Source of the DNA: Platycnemis pennipes
Taxonomy: Eukaryota > Arthropoda > Insecta > Odonata > Platycnemididae
NCBI GenBank assembly: GCA_933228895.1
Contig: OW121848.1
Coordinates: 94,135,470 to 94,199,469 of the forward strand
DNA: 64,000 nucleotides
Direction of reading: 5' to 3'
A program made the translations under genes and the position numbers. The notes under the pieces are model-generated. The model ran no database searches and was not told the origin of the DNA. It saw only the letters and a list, made by a program, of their open reading frames with translations. Below, in pieces: positions 45,216 through 57,798 of the stretch. Position 1 is the stretch's first letter. Every line of letters begins with the position of its first letter.

Positions 45216-46376
45216 GACGTGGTCTCCGGGTGAAGATTACGAAAGTAGGTTAGAAGCTTTAGATGGTGTAGATGAGAACGAAAGGAAAAAATGCGATAAA
45301 ATGATAAAGTGGTGAGTGAGGAGGATAGAAGATTATTGGCGAAAAATACAACATGGCCGAGTGGAACAGGTACTTAGGGGGGATTGAATGCTGAAATCCT
45401 TAATCGAAGGTAGAATACTGGGTAAGCGAGGACAAGAAAGAAATAGAAAAGGCACTATGGATAGTATTAAGAAGAGAAGTAAGAAAATATACTATTTTTC
45501 CGAGAGGGAGTGTAAAGGAGGAGACGATCGGAAATGCAAGGCAAATAAAAGCAGAGATACTCCATCAAAATATGCCTTAGAACTGGTAGTGAGTTCCTGA
45601 TAACCCAAGACCAGGGACGTATTTATGACCTCTGAGGCCCCGGCAGAATCTAGAATGAGGCCCCTAATCTTGCAACCTGGCAGCTTGACATAAACTTTTC
45701 CTTGCATCATTAGACAATACATAATGAGTACAAATATAATATCACTATTAATACTCTGCTAGTAAGCGCCGGGTTACGTACAGCTATATTTGCATTTTAC
45801 CTCTCTCGAGGCCCCCGGCGGCCGCTTGGGGTCAATGGGCCATTAAACTGGTGCGGCCCAACGACTTCCCCATGACCCGCATTAGTGGACCGCTCCCACA
45901 CCTTCTCTTATGTTTTTTCTCGTCCACCGTAATGTAGATTTGACCGGCTGTTGCCGGTTACTGCTTCTGCCCGTGGGAATCTAACTTTGGTACATCTAAG
46001 CGAATTTCCTATTTCAATTTCCACTAACCATTCTAACTCATTCACTATAACTCTATGCATCATCGAATCGAATCAATTAGGCATTTAGCATTACAAAATT
46101 CCACCGTCGCACAGTGGTCGGAATTGGAAAGCTGGACAAAATTACAAAATAGCTTTTTTTGAGATATAAACTTGAAACTTAGCGCAAATACTCAGAAAAG
46201 ATAACTGATTAAGGAATGGTGAATCATTTGTCATGATTCTCATCTGTTATTCAGATACAGGAGCTCAAACAAGACCAAATTTCCAAAAAAAATCCTGAAC
46301 TCATTTTTCTTCGAATATATTCCAAGTTAAGTTGAAGGTGACGTTGTGGGAGCAAATTGATCGAATAAAAAATAGC

Positions 46377-47187
46377 ACGATCTATTAACACAATCATTTG
46401 CCTAAATAATGCCTAAGTTTTAAATATTTTTGAAGCATTTTAGTGCTATTACATTAAAATATTTTTACGTAAAGTAGAGAATATCTAGCGTTTTAGGGAG
46501 AGATCAGTCAAGTGACTTATATTAGAGCACTTGTTGAAGACTCATAAACACGACACTAAAGAGAAATTAAAAATAAGTTTGCGACGCCGAAAAATACATG
46601 TGATTTTTCGACCGCGCGTCCGGGGTCTGGCTTCGCGCGGTGGGGGCTGGAAGTACCGTGACTCGCTTGCATTGTTCAAGTGACAAGGACCCTAAAGCTT
46701 CAATTCGTCGTTTTTCAGCGGTACTCATTGTCACTAACCTCCACTGACTATTGATGAAATCGCGAGAATATTGAATCGCGTGAGCGGATAAGTATACGCG
46801 GAATCGCGTTAAGTTATTTTTCTTTTCGTACGCTCCGGGAGCATACTTCTTATTCACTCCCTTCAGCCCTTGAAAAGTACTTCCAGCCCCGGACGCTCCA
46901 CGTGGAGCCAAACCCCGGACTCGCGGTCGGAAAATCACAAGTATTTTTCGGTGTCGCATACTTATTTTTAATTTCTCTTTAGTTTCGTGTTTATGAGTCT
47001 TCAACAAGTGCTCTAATATAAGACACTTGACTGGTCTCTCCCTAAAACGCTAGATATTCTCTACTTTATGTAAAAATATTGTCTGAAAACAGTGTCCGCC
47101 ATTTTGTAATGGGATAGCACTAAAATGCTTCAAAAAATATTTAAAGCTTAGGTATTATAAAGGCAAAGGATTTCGTTAATAGATCGT
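46377..47187. mobile_element. 811-bp foldback element with arms of about 300 bp
   Basis: The sequence from ACGATCTATTAAC at 46377 inward (AATGCCTAAG, GAAGCATTTTAGTGCTAT, GTAGAGAATATCTAGCGTTT, TGATTTTCGACCG-CG, GGGGCTGGAAGTAC) is repeated inverted from 47187. The arms meet a unique centre of about 200 bp. Arms differ by small indels. No transposase. Confidence 0.8.
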
Positions 47188-47189
47188 TA

Positions 47190-48480
47190 ATATGCGAATG
47201 CGTATGTCTCCCTAGATCACATTTATGATGGCGGGATCGGGGCGCATCGTTTTCGTCGCACCGCCGAAATGACTTACGTAGTATTTATCCCGAAAGGTTC
47301 TTCAGAAAAGTTGCCATTAAAGCAATTGCGCATGTGAAAGATGAGTTCAGTAAGTCTGCGTATAGTACTAATGGGACCAATAACTACGCTGGACAAAGTT
47401 GGGCGAAAAGACCAAGTTTTCAATTGGACATAATAATTACATTAAAAGAGCGCTCCATCTAAGCTGTTACTGACGGGTCGCAATTACTCCTCGGGTAGAC
47501 GAAAACAGTTATTTAAGGATAAACTATCGAATTCACTGACTGATGTTGAGCATAAGTTGCCGACTTTATGATATGACTCCGGCGGACGTGGCGGAGAGTC
47601 GCCGGCGTGGCGTGGCGGTAAAAAGTACGAGATAGAGACACAGTAATATTTCCGTATGATGCAGCGCAATATTTGTCCGGAAAATAATTTTAGAAAAATT
47701 ACCTAAGTCAAGGCAAGCCGGCATTGTCATTTTGAATAACCCGCGGCGGGGAGGTACCTAAAAAAGACAAGTCTGGGCAGACATATATTTCCGATTCTCA
47801 GTATCTCTGGAAAAACTGGTGTCACCAAACGTTTATAGTTCGATCCGATACTGTTGATCAGAAAAGTATCTCTGTAGACCATAATTCCGAAAATTGTCAG
47901 CATATTTGATCGCCAAAAGAAGTTTGAATGCGATATTTGACGCAACAAAGTTTTTGTATATTTGACGCAACTTTGAATACGCAGGGAAGTAGTGCCACGG
48001 AAATTGACCGTAGGCAACCCACACAACATCGTGCTTAGGCTAGGTGGTCATTGAGTTAGTTACCTTTGCTATGGTCTGTATTTTGCGTATATCTCTGTAT
48101 ATTTTGTTAACTATCAATGAAGATTAGATAGAATAAGTTAGATATATCAATTTATGTCTCTAATACAATTCTTTGTTTGTTTAAATTGAGAAATATGTAA
48201 ATATTTTTTCACCGCCAAAGTATGAAATTTGCGGTTTTTGCACCGCTGGAACTATGATTTTTACACCGCTTTCCCTCGAGTTTATTTACCACTTTTCAGG
48301 GTCCCAAATGATATATAAAAAAACTGATATATGATAAATAATGTTATTTTGGATAGAATTTTACAATTATGTCACAATTTGCCATAGTATACTTCTTGAG
48401 AAATGATAGATTTTATCAGTATTTAGTTTGAAATGATTATTTCACTCATCGGTTCAAAAACATATGTTAGGAACTCACAA
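47190..48480. other. Intergenic, nothing recognised
   Basis: A short direct repeat (TATTTGACGCAAC near 47930 and 47953) is the only structure noted. The Ly6 3' end follows. Confidence 0.4.
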
Positions 48481-48492
48481 TAAATTAGAAAT

Positions 48493-48498
48493 TTTATT
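48493..48498 (-). terminator. Poly(A) signal of the Ly6 gene
   Basis: AATAAA on the minus strand about 85 nt past the stop codon. Confidence 0.4.
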
Positions 48499-48579
48499 TT
48501 AATGGGACAACAAATTTAGTCCTCTCAAAGTAAGGCATTTTTCTGCAGCGGTGGACGAATTGTTTCCAGGCATGGTATT

Positions 48580-48875
48580 CTACCTTTGGTAGGTGTACAA
48601 AAGAGAAACAAGGAGGAATGACAACATCAATACCCATGAGGATGTTAACTGAGCACTGACAATACTTCTTCCAGTTCCCGGAGCATAAATTGTGCCATGA
48701 ATTTTGTTAGCTGATTCAGGGTCCATTCCATCACTCAATGGCTCTGTCCCATCACCAATATTGCAAAGGTTGGTCGTACATGACCTGTAGTAGGTGATTG
48801 AATCTTCACTTATAACCTCTCCATCCTCTATGTCAGTTCCACTTGTGCATCCTCTTATGAAGGAGGAAATCTGGC
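48580..48875 (-). CDS. Ly6 gene exon 3 (second half of Ly6 domain and GPI signal)
   Basis: Acceptor CTATTCACTTCCACAG. The exon encodes GQISSFIRGC, then DSITYYRSCTTNLCNIGDGT and a C-terminal hydrophobic tail, with a stop at 48582-48580. DG after CN and the small-residue linker before the tail suit a GPI-anchored insect Ly6 protein. Confidence 0.9.
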
Positions 48876-51800
48876 CTGTGGAAGTGAATAGTAATCCGTT
48901 TATTAGAACATCCACACAAGATTTGAAAATGCCATCTTCAATAAAAAACTACAGTATGTACAGGTTATGACAGTTGATGCATTCATTAACATTTTCGCCA
49001 CGGAGGACACACCGGTGCATCCACCTAAATCTAGCCCCATAAGTGATGGATGCACCCATGCGTCCTGTGTGTTCTCTTTTTGAAATGCGCCACAGCTTTT
49101 CTGTTTCCAGCTATGGCCCTCCAATTTACTTCCCACTCCTCTGTTGCAATTTGAACTTTGTCAAAGTGCCAGCCATTTCTAGGCTTTCTAGGTAAAATGG
49201 TCTATGCACCTAGGTCTATGCATCAAAGGAATCATTAGTAGCCATTCATGAAAGAAAACTACTGCCGCTCACAGCAAACATATTTCATGCTTGGGGCCCT
49301 CAGTGAAAGTGTTAATGACACTGTGAAGCACGAATTCAGCATATTGAGCACTTCCAACCAATATAATTTTGGTCCCCTAACAGTCGAATTTCGATTTCTT
49401 TTTGGGTTGTAACTAACATACTGATTCAATGATAAGGACTCTGGGTTGATAACATCCTTTGGTTATGAAAAGAGCAAACAACTTATTTTATGCTTCTTCT
49501 TCAACCCTTTTGAGTCCATGGGCACTTCTGTGGATGCAACTTTGGGTATCTATCAGTATAATAGAATGTAAACATAGTTTCAACACAGAAGAAAAGAGAA
49601 GAGGTAGCTCCACAGAATAAGAGTACAGAAAGCCCAATGAGATGTGAGAGGGCAGAGCAGACCAATCTTCCCGTTCACTTTTCCCTTGATGATAATCTTT
49701 ATCAGGCCATCATGTCTCAAGATATGGCTGATTAAGTTGTCCCTTCTTCTTTTTAAAGTTGTCAGCACACTTCTCTTTTCTCCCACTCTTCTTAGGACTT
49801 CCTCGTTACTTACTCGGTCGATCCATTTAATCTTCATCATTCTTCTGTAGCACCACATTTCGAATGCTTCTACCCTTTTCTTCTCCGCTGCTGTCATCGT
49901 CCAAGACTCACTGCCGTAAAGAAACATGCTCCAGATGTATGTTCTGATGTACTGTTTCCTTACTTCTATGCTTGCATTTCCAGCTGTAAGTAGATTCTTC
50001 TTTTGATAGAATGCCCTCTTTTCCTGGACTACTTCTATTTTCTACTATTTCTTTCTGGCTTCGTTCATTGTTTGTTACTCGACTTCCCAGGTAACAGAAC
50101 TCTTTAACCTCATCAAGTTTTTTTTCCTAGTTTGACATTGGTTTTGGCCTCTTCTTTCTTGCTGCACACCAATACCTTAGTCTTCTCCTTATTTATCTTC
50201 AGCTGATATCTGGCCATTGTCCTTTCCATGGTTACTAGAATCTCGTTCAGATCCCTCTCTGTCTCTGCTATGAGTGCTATGTCATCAGTGAATCACAGCA
50301 TGCTTATTTTTTCTCCATGGATAGTCACACCAGAAGACATCTCCTTGATTTCATTGATGGCTCTCTCGATGTAAACATAAAAAACTAAGGGAGACAGTGC
50401 ACAGTCTTGTCTCACTTCTTTCCTTATTCTTACGTCTTCATAGCTGGGTCCAGATTTAATCACAGCTACCTGGTTTTTATACAGACTGTGGATAATTCTT
50501 TGGTCATTGAAGGAAACTCCAATTCCCTTCAGAATTCCAAGCATCGAATCCCAATCCACGTTGTCAAAAGCCTTCTCTAAATCCACAAATGCAATGAACG
50601 TTGGCTTGTTCCCTCTCCATTCTCTTCTTTATGAGCAGCCTAAGGGCCAATATTGCTTCCCTTGTACCCTTACTTTTTCTGAATCTAAATTGATCTTCAA
50701 CCAGTACTCCTCTGCTTTACGTTCTATTCCTCTGTAGATGATCCTGGTCAGTATCTTCGATGCATGTGTCATCTGGCTTATGGTCCTAAAATTTTCACAT
50801 TTCTCCACTCTATTCTTCTTGGGAATAGGAATGATGATGTTCTCGAAGTCCCTTGGAATTTCTCCTGTCGAGTACATGTCACAGATGGTTTTGTAAAGAT
50901 GAATTAATGTCTTTTCTCCTGCATTTTTAATTAGTTCTGCAGGAACATCATCAATACCAGAAGCCTTATTCATACAAAGGTCCCTTACTGCAGTATAGAA
51001 TTCCAATCTTAATATTGATGCTCGCATATTATCCTTTTCCTTTCGCTTTCCTCTTCAATAGCTTTTGTGCTGAGATTTTTTCTGTTGTATAACTCTTCCA
51101 GATATTCTTTCCATCTCTTCACTTTGACCTCGTTTTCCATCAAAATTTCTCCATTCTTGTCCGTTATGGCATTGCATCTTGCGTGTTCCTTAATGTGGTT
51201 CCTCAGTATTCTGTAGGCAGCTTCCACACTTCCACCTTTGCAAGTGCAAGGTTGCTTTTTGTTCATCTTTGCATAGATTCTTCATCCATATTTCTCTAGC
51301 TTTGCGACTTATTTCGTTCCTTATTCTTTTGTAGCAAAGCTGACCTTCTTCAGTTCCTGCATTCTTGTACTATCAAGTCTAAGACTTCCTCCGTGATCCA
51401 TGGCTTCTTCTTGGCAACTTTTCTTCTTCCAAGAACTTCTTTTGTGGCTTCCTGTAGTCCACATTTAATGTTTTCGCAATGCTCTTCCACTGATTTCTCT
51501 TTCAGGTTCTCTCCTATGTTGTTTCCCACTGCTTTTTGAAATGCCAGCTGATGTAAAGCCTCCTTTAATTTTTCTACTTGCCATTTTTCTTCTTTGTTTT
51601 CTTCAATTCCTTGAATTTTGGATGGCATTTCATCATCACCAAATTATGGTCATTGTCGATGTCTGCCCCAGGGTAGCTTTTGCAGTCCTTCACTTGGTTT
51701 CTAAATCTCTGCTTCACTAAAATGTAGTCTTTTCGAAATCTTCTTCTGTCTCCAGGTATTTTCCATGAGCATCCTCTTTAGTTGTGATTTTTATACCATG

Positions 51801-54800
51801 TGCAGGCGACCAATAACTTATGTTGTGTGCAGAATCAGTCTTTCTCCTCTTTCGTTTCGGCTTCCCAAAACCGTATTTTCCAGTTATTCTTCCACCTTGA
51901 CCTTTTCCGACGATAGCGTTCCAGTTTCCTAAAATAATTAGGTTTTCTTCTCCTGTTTTATAACTTCCATGATATCTTTGTAGAAGAACTGCATATAGAA
52001 TCAAGTTCAACATTTTCCAAAATGAAAGCGTTAGTTCGATATCTTTGACTCTCAGATAAAGATTCAGTATTATAAAGCTACAAATTTGTATTAAATTCAA
52101 AATTTGTCTAGACTAGTATATTTTTGTATTTTGAGTAACGCAGAATAGGCAAGTTGGTACTGAGCTAGGCTGTGTACTGTGTTGGTGTTGTATGTTGGTA
52201 CTGTGCTAGCATTTTACTTGACACCTTGGTGGAAAGGGTTAAAATTGTGGATGATAAAAAATGAAAGTACATACATTAGTAAGGGAGAAAATGGAAGTGA
52301 ATTATGGGGAAAAGTTTAGGAAAGAAGAAATAACTGAGGTGAAGATACTGAGTTCAGGGAGAAAAATATTGTATTAATCATGAACACTTCGATTAAACAC
52401 TATTATAAAAAATGTTAGATGCATTTGGATATAAAGGAGAAAATTCAATGAGAAAACAATTACATCACATCACAGTAAGTTCAAAAGATGAATGGGGAAG
52501 TTGTAAGTGAAGCAAAGAAAGAATATCAGCCGATGGTATGGTAACCCTGATATGTACCAGGATGTTATTACAAAGGAGTGTAATGACACCAGCAACTGGG
52601 ACAGAACGAAAAATCAGCCATCACTGAACACAGAATAGGCATGGAAGACTGCATTTATTTCAATGAAACAAGTGCTCTCCCACTCCCAAGGATACTTACT
52701 GGGAGAGAATTGTGAAGGAAGCCATTGAATTTCAACGCAAAGAAGAAATTTCAATACACATCTTAACTACTCACAAAGCAATTTGTGGAAACTCATTTTA
52801 AAATCCCTTGCCACCAGGAGAAACATCACCCGAATTGAGATGGGCCAATCAGCGGGCCCATGATTGAGATGGGCCCAAACAACAATACAGCGGAGTTGGT
52901 GTATAACAGGCCAAAAGTCAGAGAGACTTCAGGTGTATAAAGCAGCCAGAAATGGCATTAGCCTTCAAAATGGATATTGCATTGTACTCCAAAACATTGA
53001 TATTAATGAAAAGCCTGATCTGGTGTAAGACCCGGGAAGATTTCACCCATGGTATTCGCTGTGAAAGAACCAAATAGTATGACAAACCCTAAAAGACTTC
53101 AACTAATATTACTTTGATTACTATAACACATGTATAACCCGTATTCTTAATCATTACGGTTGAACAAACATAAGATTGATTAGATGCAAGTCTCCACTCA
53201 ATTCACTTATCAGCTAACCTCTTCATACCTAAATAATTAATCCATTTAATGTTCATCATTATTCTGTATAACCGCATTATGAATTCTTCCAGCCTTGATT
53301 TCTTTGCTGCTGTTATTGTCCATGCCTCACTGCTATAAACAAGCAGGCTCCAGATATATGCATGCTCAAATTAATTTTTCCTTTCTTCCATACTTGTATT
53401 TCCTTGTATGTTGCAATTAGATTCTTCTTTGGTAGAATGGCCTCTTTGCCTAGGCTATTCTACTAACTATTTACTTCTTGTGATTGTGTGCTTCTACTGA
53501 CTATTACTTTACTTACTATCTTGCTTAGCCCATAGCTAGTAATTCAGCTGTCTACATAGCAATGCTTGCTCATCTCTACTAGCTTTTGCTTCCGAGGTTT
53601 AACATTAGTCTAGGCCTCTTCTTCTTCTGCTGCCTACCATTACTTAATTTGCCTTTTTATTTGTCTGCAGGTGATATCTGGCCTCTTTTTTCCATGTTGA
53701 CATGTCTGCTTTAAATCTCTTACTGTCACTGCAATTAGCATTATTTCATCGGCAAATTGAAGCATGCTGATTTTTCCTATTGGATATTTAGTCCAGAAGC
53801 CTTCTCTTTCATTTTTCTCATGGCTTTCTCTAAAAATTACAGGAGATAGTGCACAGCTGCCTCATTTCTTACTTATCTCTGGTTTCTTCACTACTGGGTC
53901 CTGATTTAATCACAGCCACATGTTTTTCATACAAACTGTGAGTGATTCTTGTGTCATTATAAGACACTCTAAGTATTAAATGCCAATCCACATGGCTGAA
54001 TGCCTTCCCGAAATCCAAAAAGGAAATAAAGGTTGGTTTGTTCTTCCCCATTCTCAATACTATGAGTTGCCTAAGGTCCAGCACATCTCTCTCTCCTGTT
54101 GAGTACATGTTACATATGATATTGAGCAGCTGAGTGAATGTCTTCTTCCCTGAATTTTCAATTAGCTCTGCAGGAATATTGTAAATTCCAAGAGCCTTAT
54201 TTATTCAAAAAGTCCCTTACTGCTGCGTCAATTTCCTATCCTAAGATTGAGTCTCCCAGATCATCCATTTCGACTTCATTTTCCTCTTCAGTGATATTCG
54301 CACAGACTGATTTCATTGTATGGTTGCTCCAAATATTCCTTCCATCACATTACTTTATCCTACCATTCAATTTAAAGTTTTCTAGCAATCTTAATAATAA
54401 ATTTGAAAAATAAGTACAATTTATTGACATCAATGACTTTTATACTGTTTATAGATCCTTCACACATGATACGAAAATGCTGTTTTAACTTCATTCGTAA
54501 TATTTTGAGGTTTGATTCAGCAATCAAGAGCAAGAACTAAAATCTTACAGAATGTAAACGGAGGTAGCAAGTGACTAAAAGGCAAGACCCTGTTGTCTTC
54601 AGTTGACAACCAGCCAGTGGAAAAATACAAATATTTGAGCTGTTATCGAAAAACAAGAGTGAAATGGCATTGATTTGTTGGGTGCTCAACTGACAACAGC
54701 TGATCCTCTAGCATGATAGGATCAGGATGGCTAATTACAATAAATCAAAGGAAATGAGATTCCTTTTATGAGAGTAGAATAAAAAATCACCTCCGACAAT

Positions 54801-57316
54801 GGATACCAATAAAAAATCCATGATTTGCTTTATTATAGGAAAGTAGCAAAAGCAGTTATTCACAGTGCCCAACAATCCATCAGCACTGAGGTGCAGTGGC
54901 TGCAAATCCCATTTTTAGGAAATATTTCCATGAAAGTACAAAGACTCCTTCCCAGAAGTAAAGTGAGAGCTGCCTTTTGCAACAAGTGCAACTTGTACAG
55001 TCTCCTATGCAAAAAAAGGAACCCAATGAATCCACTTCATCAAAATGGAGTCTATTAATTAACATGCTCTGATTGCCACACAATTCACTTAGGGCAGGTG
55101 GGATGAAACTTTGAGAGCAGAATCAGAAACACCAAGCAGTCAGCTTCAGGAACAACAATACCACCTCCCTCTTCCCCAAGCATCTCCTCCACAGCCATCA
55201 CAGGAGTGATGACTACATCCCAAAGATTTTATGCTGTGAAAGGAAAGCCCTCTGACTTAATGCCCTGAAGAATTTTGAAATTTTTCTCAACTCAATGAAT
55301 CTGATTTGGATATTTCTTAATCTCCGCTCCTCTAAAATGTTGAGCTTCTTGCCTTTGCCCCATATTAAGAATGATTACACTGGTTTACAAAACATCAACG
55401 AAATGGAGCAAATTGATGACGAGGGCCTTGAGCAAGTAGCAATTGGAAGAATTGGTGAGGCATGGGATTATACAGTTAAGAAGCTTGGTCTCGGAGAAGA
55501 TAATAACCATAAATTGAAGGATAATAAGATGCAGGCATGGATAAGATTAGAGGGTAAGCTAGGGCAAGTAAGTAAGTAAGTAAGAGGGCAAAGGCATTAA
55601 AAATGGGATGGGAGGTAAGGGTATAGATATGAGAAATTAGGAGGTTGCAAGAACGGATGGAAGATTCTTGTGAGGTCAAAGTAGTATAGTGTGTTTTTTC
55701 ATCAAGTATAGTAAAGGAAGCAAGTGAGAGGTATAAATCAACAACTTAAAGATTATATGAAGAAAAGTAGGTTATACATAGAGAGCAATAAAGAGAATAA
55801 ACAATTTTCTGAGGAAATGATGAGAGATAAGTCTGAAATGGGGGACTGCCTTTAGAGCTACAAATTAACCTCAAGAGTTGAGCAGGTGTTCTGGGATTTC
55901 CTCCACGTTGCTCCATGATTCCTCGGACAACAGTTTCACCGGCGTTGCAGTCGGCTTCTTTAGTTCAAAGTGTCAATGCAGCCATCTGGCCATCTCATAT
56001 AGACAAAAACCCACTGCCATCGACTTAATACCGTACGTTGTGGCAACCACAGAGAACATTTCACGTGCTCTCAGTAGACAAAACATAGCAACGAGATTCA
56101 ATTGTCTCTCCAAGACCTCTAAACTTCTGGTGAGAGCAAAAGACTGGATTCCAAAATCCAAGAAGGGAGTGTACCAAGTGGAATGTAGCTGTGGGAGTAG
56201 CTACATGGGCAGACCTCCAGAGCACTCAAACGCCGTATACAGGAGCATCAGAGGATGACCAAGAACAGGCAGCCGAGACCCTCTGCCATAGCAGAGCACA
56301 CATGGACATTACATTTGGAGAGGCAAAGCTCATTATGCAAGACAATGTGATACTTCCCGCGAATAATAAGGGAAACCATTGAAGTCAACAAAAACCACAA
56401 CAATTTCAATAGGGAAGATAGCTACGCTCTCTGAAACTTGTGGAAGTGCATTTTATGTGGGAGGATGAAAGGCATCCCAACAGCCAATCAGAGAAGACCT
56501 GATTCCAACGGATGAGTATATAAGATAGCCAGATGACTGCATCGACACTTCAACCTGAAGAAGCCGACTGCAACGCTGGTGAAACTGTTGTCCCAGGAAT
56601 CATGGACCAACGCGGAGGAAAACCCGGAAGACCTGGATCTTTACTGCAATCAACCTGCGGAGGCCTACACAAGAACCTAAAAAGTTGTCTAAATCTTACC
56701 AACATAGGTAATCTATGTACTACGATGATAACAAGATGCAAAAATCATATAAATAATAACTTTTTCACACATAATACCAAGCAATATCAAAAACTTTTTA
56801 TCGGAAGACATGATAATTAACAAGGTGTTTTAAATAATCCTGAACTTATCTCATAAAAGCTATGGAAGTAATTTCTTCCATTTTAAGTTGCAAATATACC
56901 TTTTGGATCCTGATACTCAATTCTTTCCACAAAGCAGTATTTCTTTGAACACTTCACTGTTGGTGGGGATGTGATAACCCCAGCTGGATCATTTAGACAG
57001 TGTCTGTCCGCTTCATCAGCAGACATGGTACAAGAATAACATGTAAGGCCTGCAGTGGTTGATAAAATTTTAAGAATTATGGTTTTACTACCATTAAGTA
57101 CACAACTGTGTGCATGCAATTTTTCAGGTATTATTGACCTTAGATAGAATAGAATCGTAATTGTCATGAGGCTTGTATACAATGAGCATTATATTGAGAA
57201 GCATATGGTAGCAGAGGGAAAATATCAGAAACACTACAATAGTTCAAGTACTTACATTCAACTGATATAATTGACAAAGAATGCAAGCAAAGTAGAAGTA
57301 TTAAAGACTTTTCCAT
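48580..57316 (-). CDS. GPI-anchored Ly6/uPAR-domain protein, three exons, 168 aa
   Basis: Coding exons are 57316-57256, 57049-56900 and 48875-48580, total 507 nt; both introns (206 bp and 8,024 bp) are phase 1 and restore frame. The protein has a signal peptide (MEKSLILLLCLHSLSII), then LTCYSC near the mature N terminus, HC, VKCSKKYCFVE, RGC, TYYRSC and TTNLCN: the Ly6/uPAR three-finger Cys pattern closed by the invariant Cys-Asn. The C terminus is a hydrophobic segment (SSWVLMLSFLLVSLLYTY) behind small residues, a GPI-anchor signal. Insect Ly6 proteins of this build act at the cell surface in septate junctions, ion-channel regulation and signalling; the role of this one cannot be told. It lies about 480 bp downstream of the zinc-finger exon on the same strand. 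The large intron is packed with retroelements. Confidence 0.88.
49620..52080 (-). pseudogene. RTE-type LINE, most of the ORF, in the Ly6 intron
   Basis: From 52080 downward: endonuclease piece NLIILGNWNAIVGKGQGG; RT fingers MNKASGIDDVPAELIK and GEIPRDFENIIIPIPKKN; MDLEKAFDNVDWD; a damaged catalytic site where a stop codon precedes FTDDIA (near 50285); then LYGSESWTMTAAEKK, FEMWCYRRMMKIKW and IIIKGKVNGK. It is spread over at least five broken frames. A dead autonomous-size copy in the same orientation as the host gene. Confidence 0.85.
52560..52850 (+). mobile_element. Penelope-like element, C-terminal fragment
   Basis: Plus-strand pieces KSAITEHRIGMEDCIYFNET and, after a shift, IVKEAIEFQRKEEIS match the SAVAEH...REAIEI end of Penelope-like GIY-YIG proteins. 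A likely 3' untranslated tail continues to about 53000. Confidence 0.5.
53220..54330 (-). pseudogene. Second RTE-type LINE fragment in the Ly6 intron
   Basis: Minus-strand frames give ISFLDFGKAFSHVDWHLIL, SLYEKHVAVIKSGPSSEET and a catalytic site changed to FADE (near 53745), followed by C-terminal traces near 53270. More decayed than the neighbour at 49620-52080. Confidence 0.75.
54820..55260 (+). mobile_element. Penelope-like element GIY-YIG fragment
   Basis: Plus frame: IPFLGNISMKVQRLLPRSKV, NPMNPLHQNGVY, a stop, then LTCSDCHTIHLGQVG, matching the GVYxLxCxxCxxxYIGQTG signature of Penelope-like endonucleases. Confidence 0.6.
55880..56650 (+). mobile_element. Penelope-like element 3' part, second family
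   Basis: Plus frames: IPYVVATTENISRALSRQNI, KKGVYQVECSCGSSYMG (GIY-YIG core), HSRAHMDITFGEAKLIMQDN and, frame-shifted, NNFNREDSYAL, ending in a 3' region to about 56650. The Cys pattern (CSCG) differs from the copy at 54820, so it is a distinct family. Confidence 0.7.
56900..57049 (-). CDS. Ly6 gene exon 2 (first half of Ly6 domain)
   Basis: Acceptor CCACTGCAG, donor GTATAT after CCA AAA G. It encodes LTCYSCTMSADEADRHC, then VKCSKKYCFVERIEYQDPK. The CYSC start and KC...KYC spacing are typical Ly6. The donor is weaker than consensus, but phase and the next exon agree. Confidence 0.88.
57256..57316 (-). CDS. Ly6 gene exon 1 (signal peptide)
   Basis: ATG at 57316 opens a 20-residue hydrophobic signal sequence that ends at a GTAAGT donor in phase 1. 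An overlapping upstream ATG (57321) is in another frame. Reading through the donor gives a 67-residue open frame that is not used. Confidence 0.82.
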
Positions 57317-57518
57317 TGCATGGAATAAAAAATACCTCTCATTTGAACTACAACTCCAGTTTGACAAAACAAAAAATAATTATCTGAATCTGAGACGGTA
57401 CCTCTGATAAGGTATTTCAACAGCTGGCAATGATAACATCATTGCTGATAAGAGGAAATCCTTCTAAATTGCTATAAGATATCAAAATAAGGAACTGCAA
57501 GCAAGTACTGTGAGTACA

Positions 57519-57528
57519 TTTATTTATT
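57519..57528 (-). terminator. Poly(A) signals after the UBZ1-like exon
   Basis: Two overlapping AATAAA hexamers on the minus strand about 275 nt past the stop. The Ly6 ATG lies about 200 bp further on in the same direction. Confidence 0.45.
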
Positions 57529-57798
57529 TAAAAACATACAGAGAAACATAAAATACATTAGCAAGTAACATTTTTACAGATATTTATGTGCATCATAATA
57601 TTAATATCACATTTATCTATCCAGAAAAGAAATTTAAGGCAATAGAAGCTAGCAAGTTCACTTTCTTGCTTGGTGTTATTTACAATTACATTTTGGGTAC
57701 ATAAACATTATATTTCCCCCTCTCCAAGAGAAATGGAATGTTTACAAGAGAGGACTGACAAGTAACTCTACCACAGTGTCTGCCACTGACAACCATGT

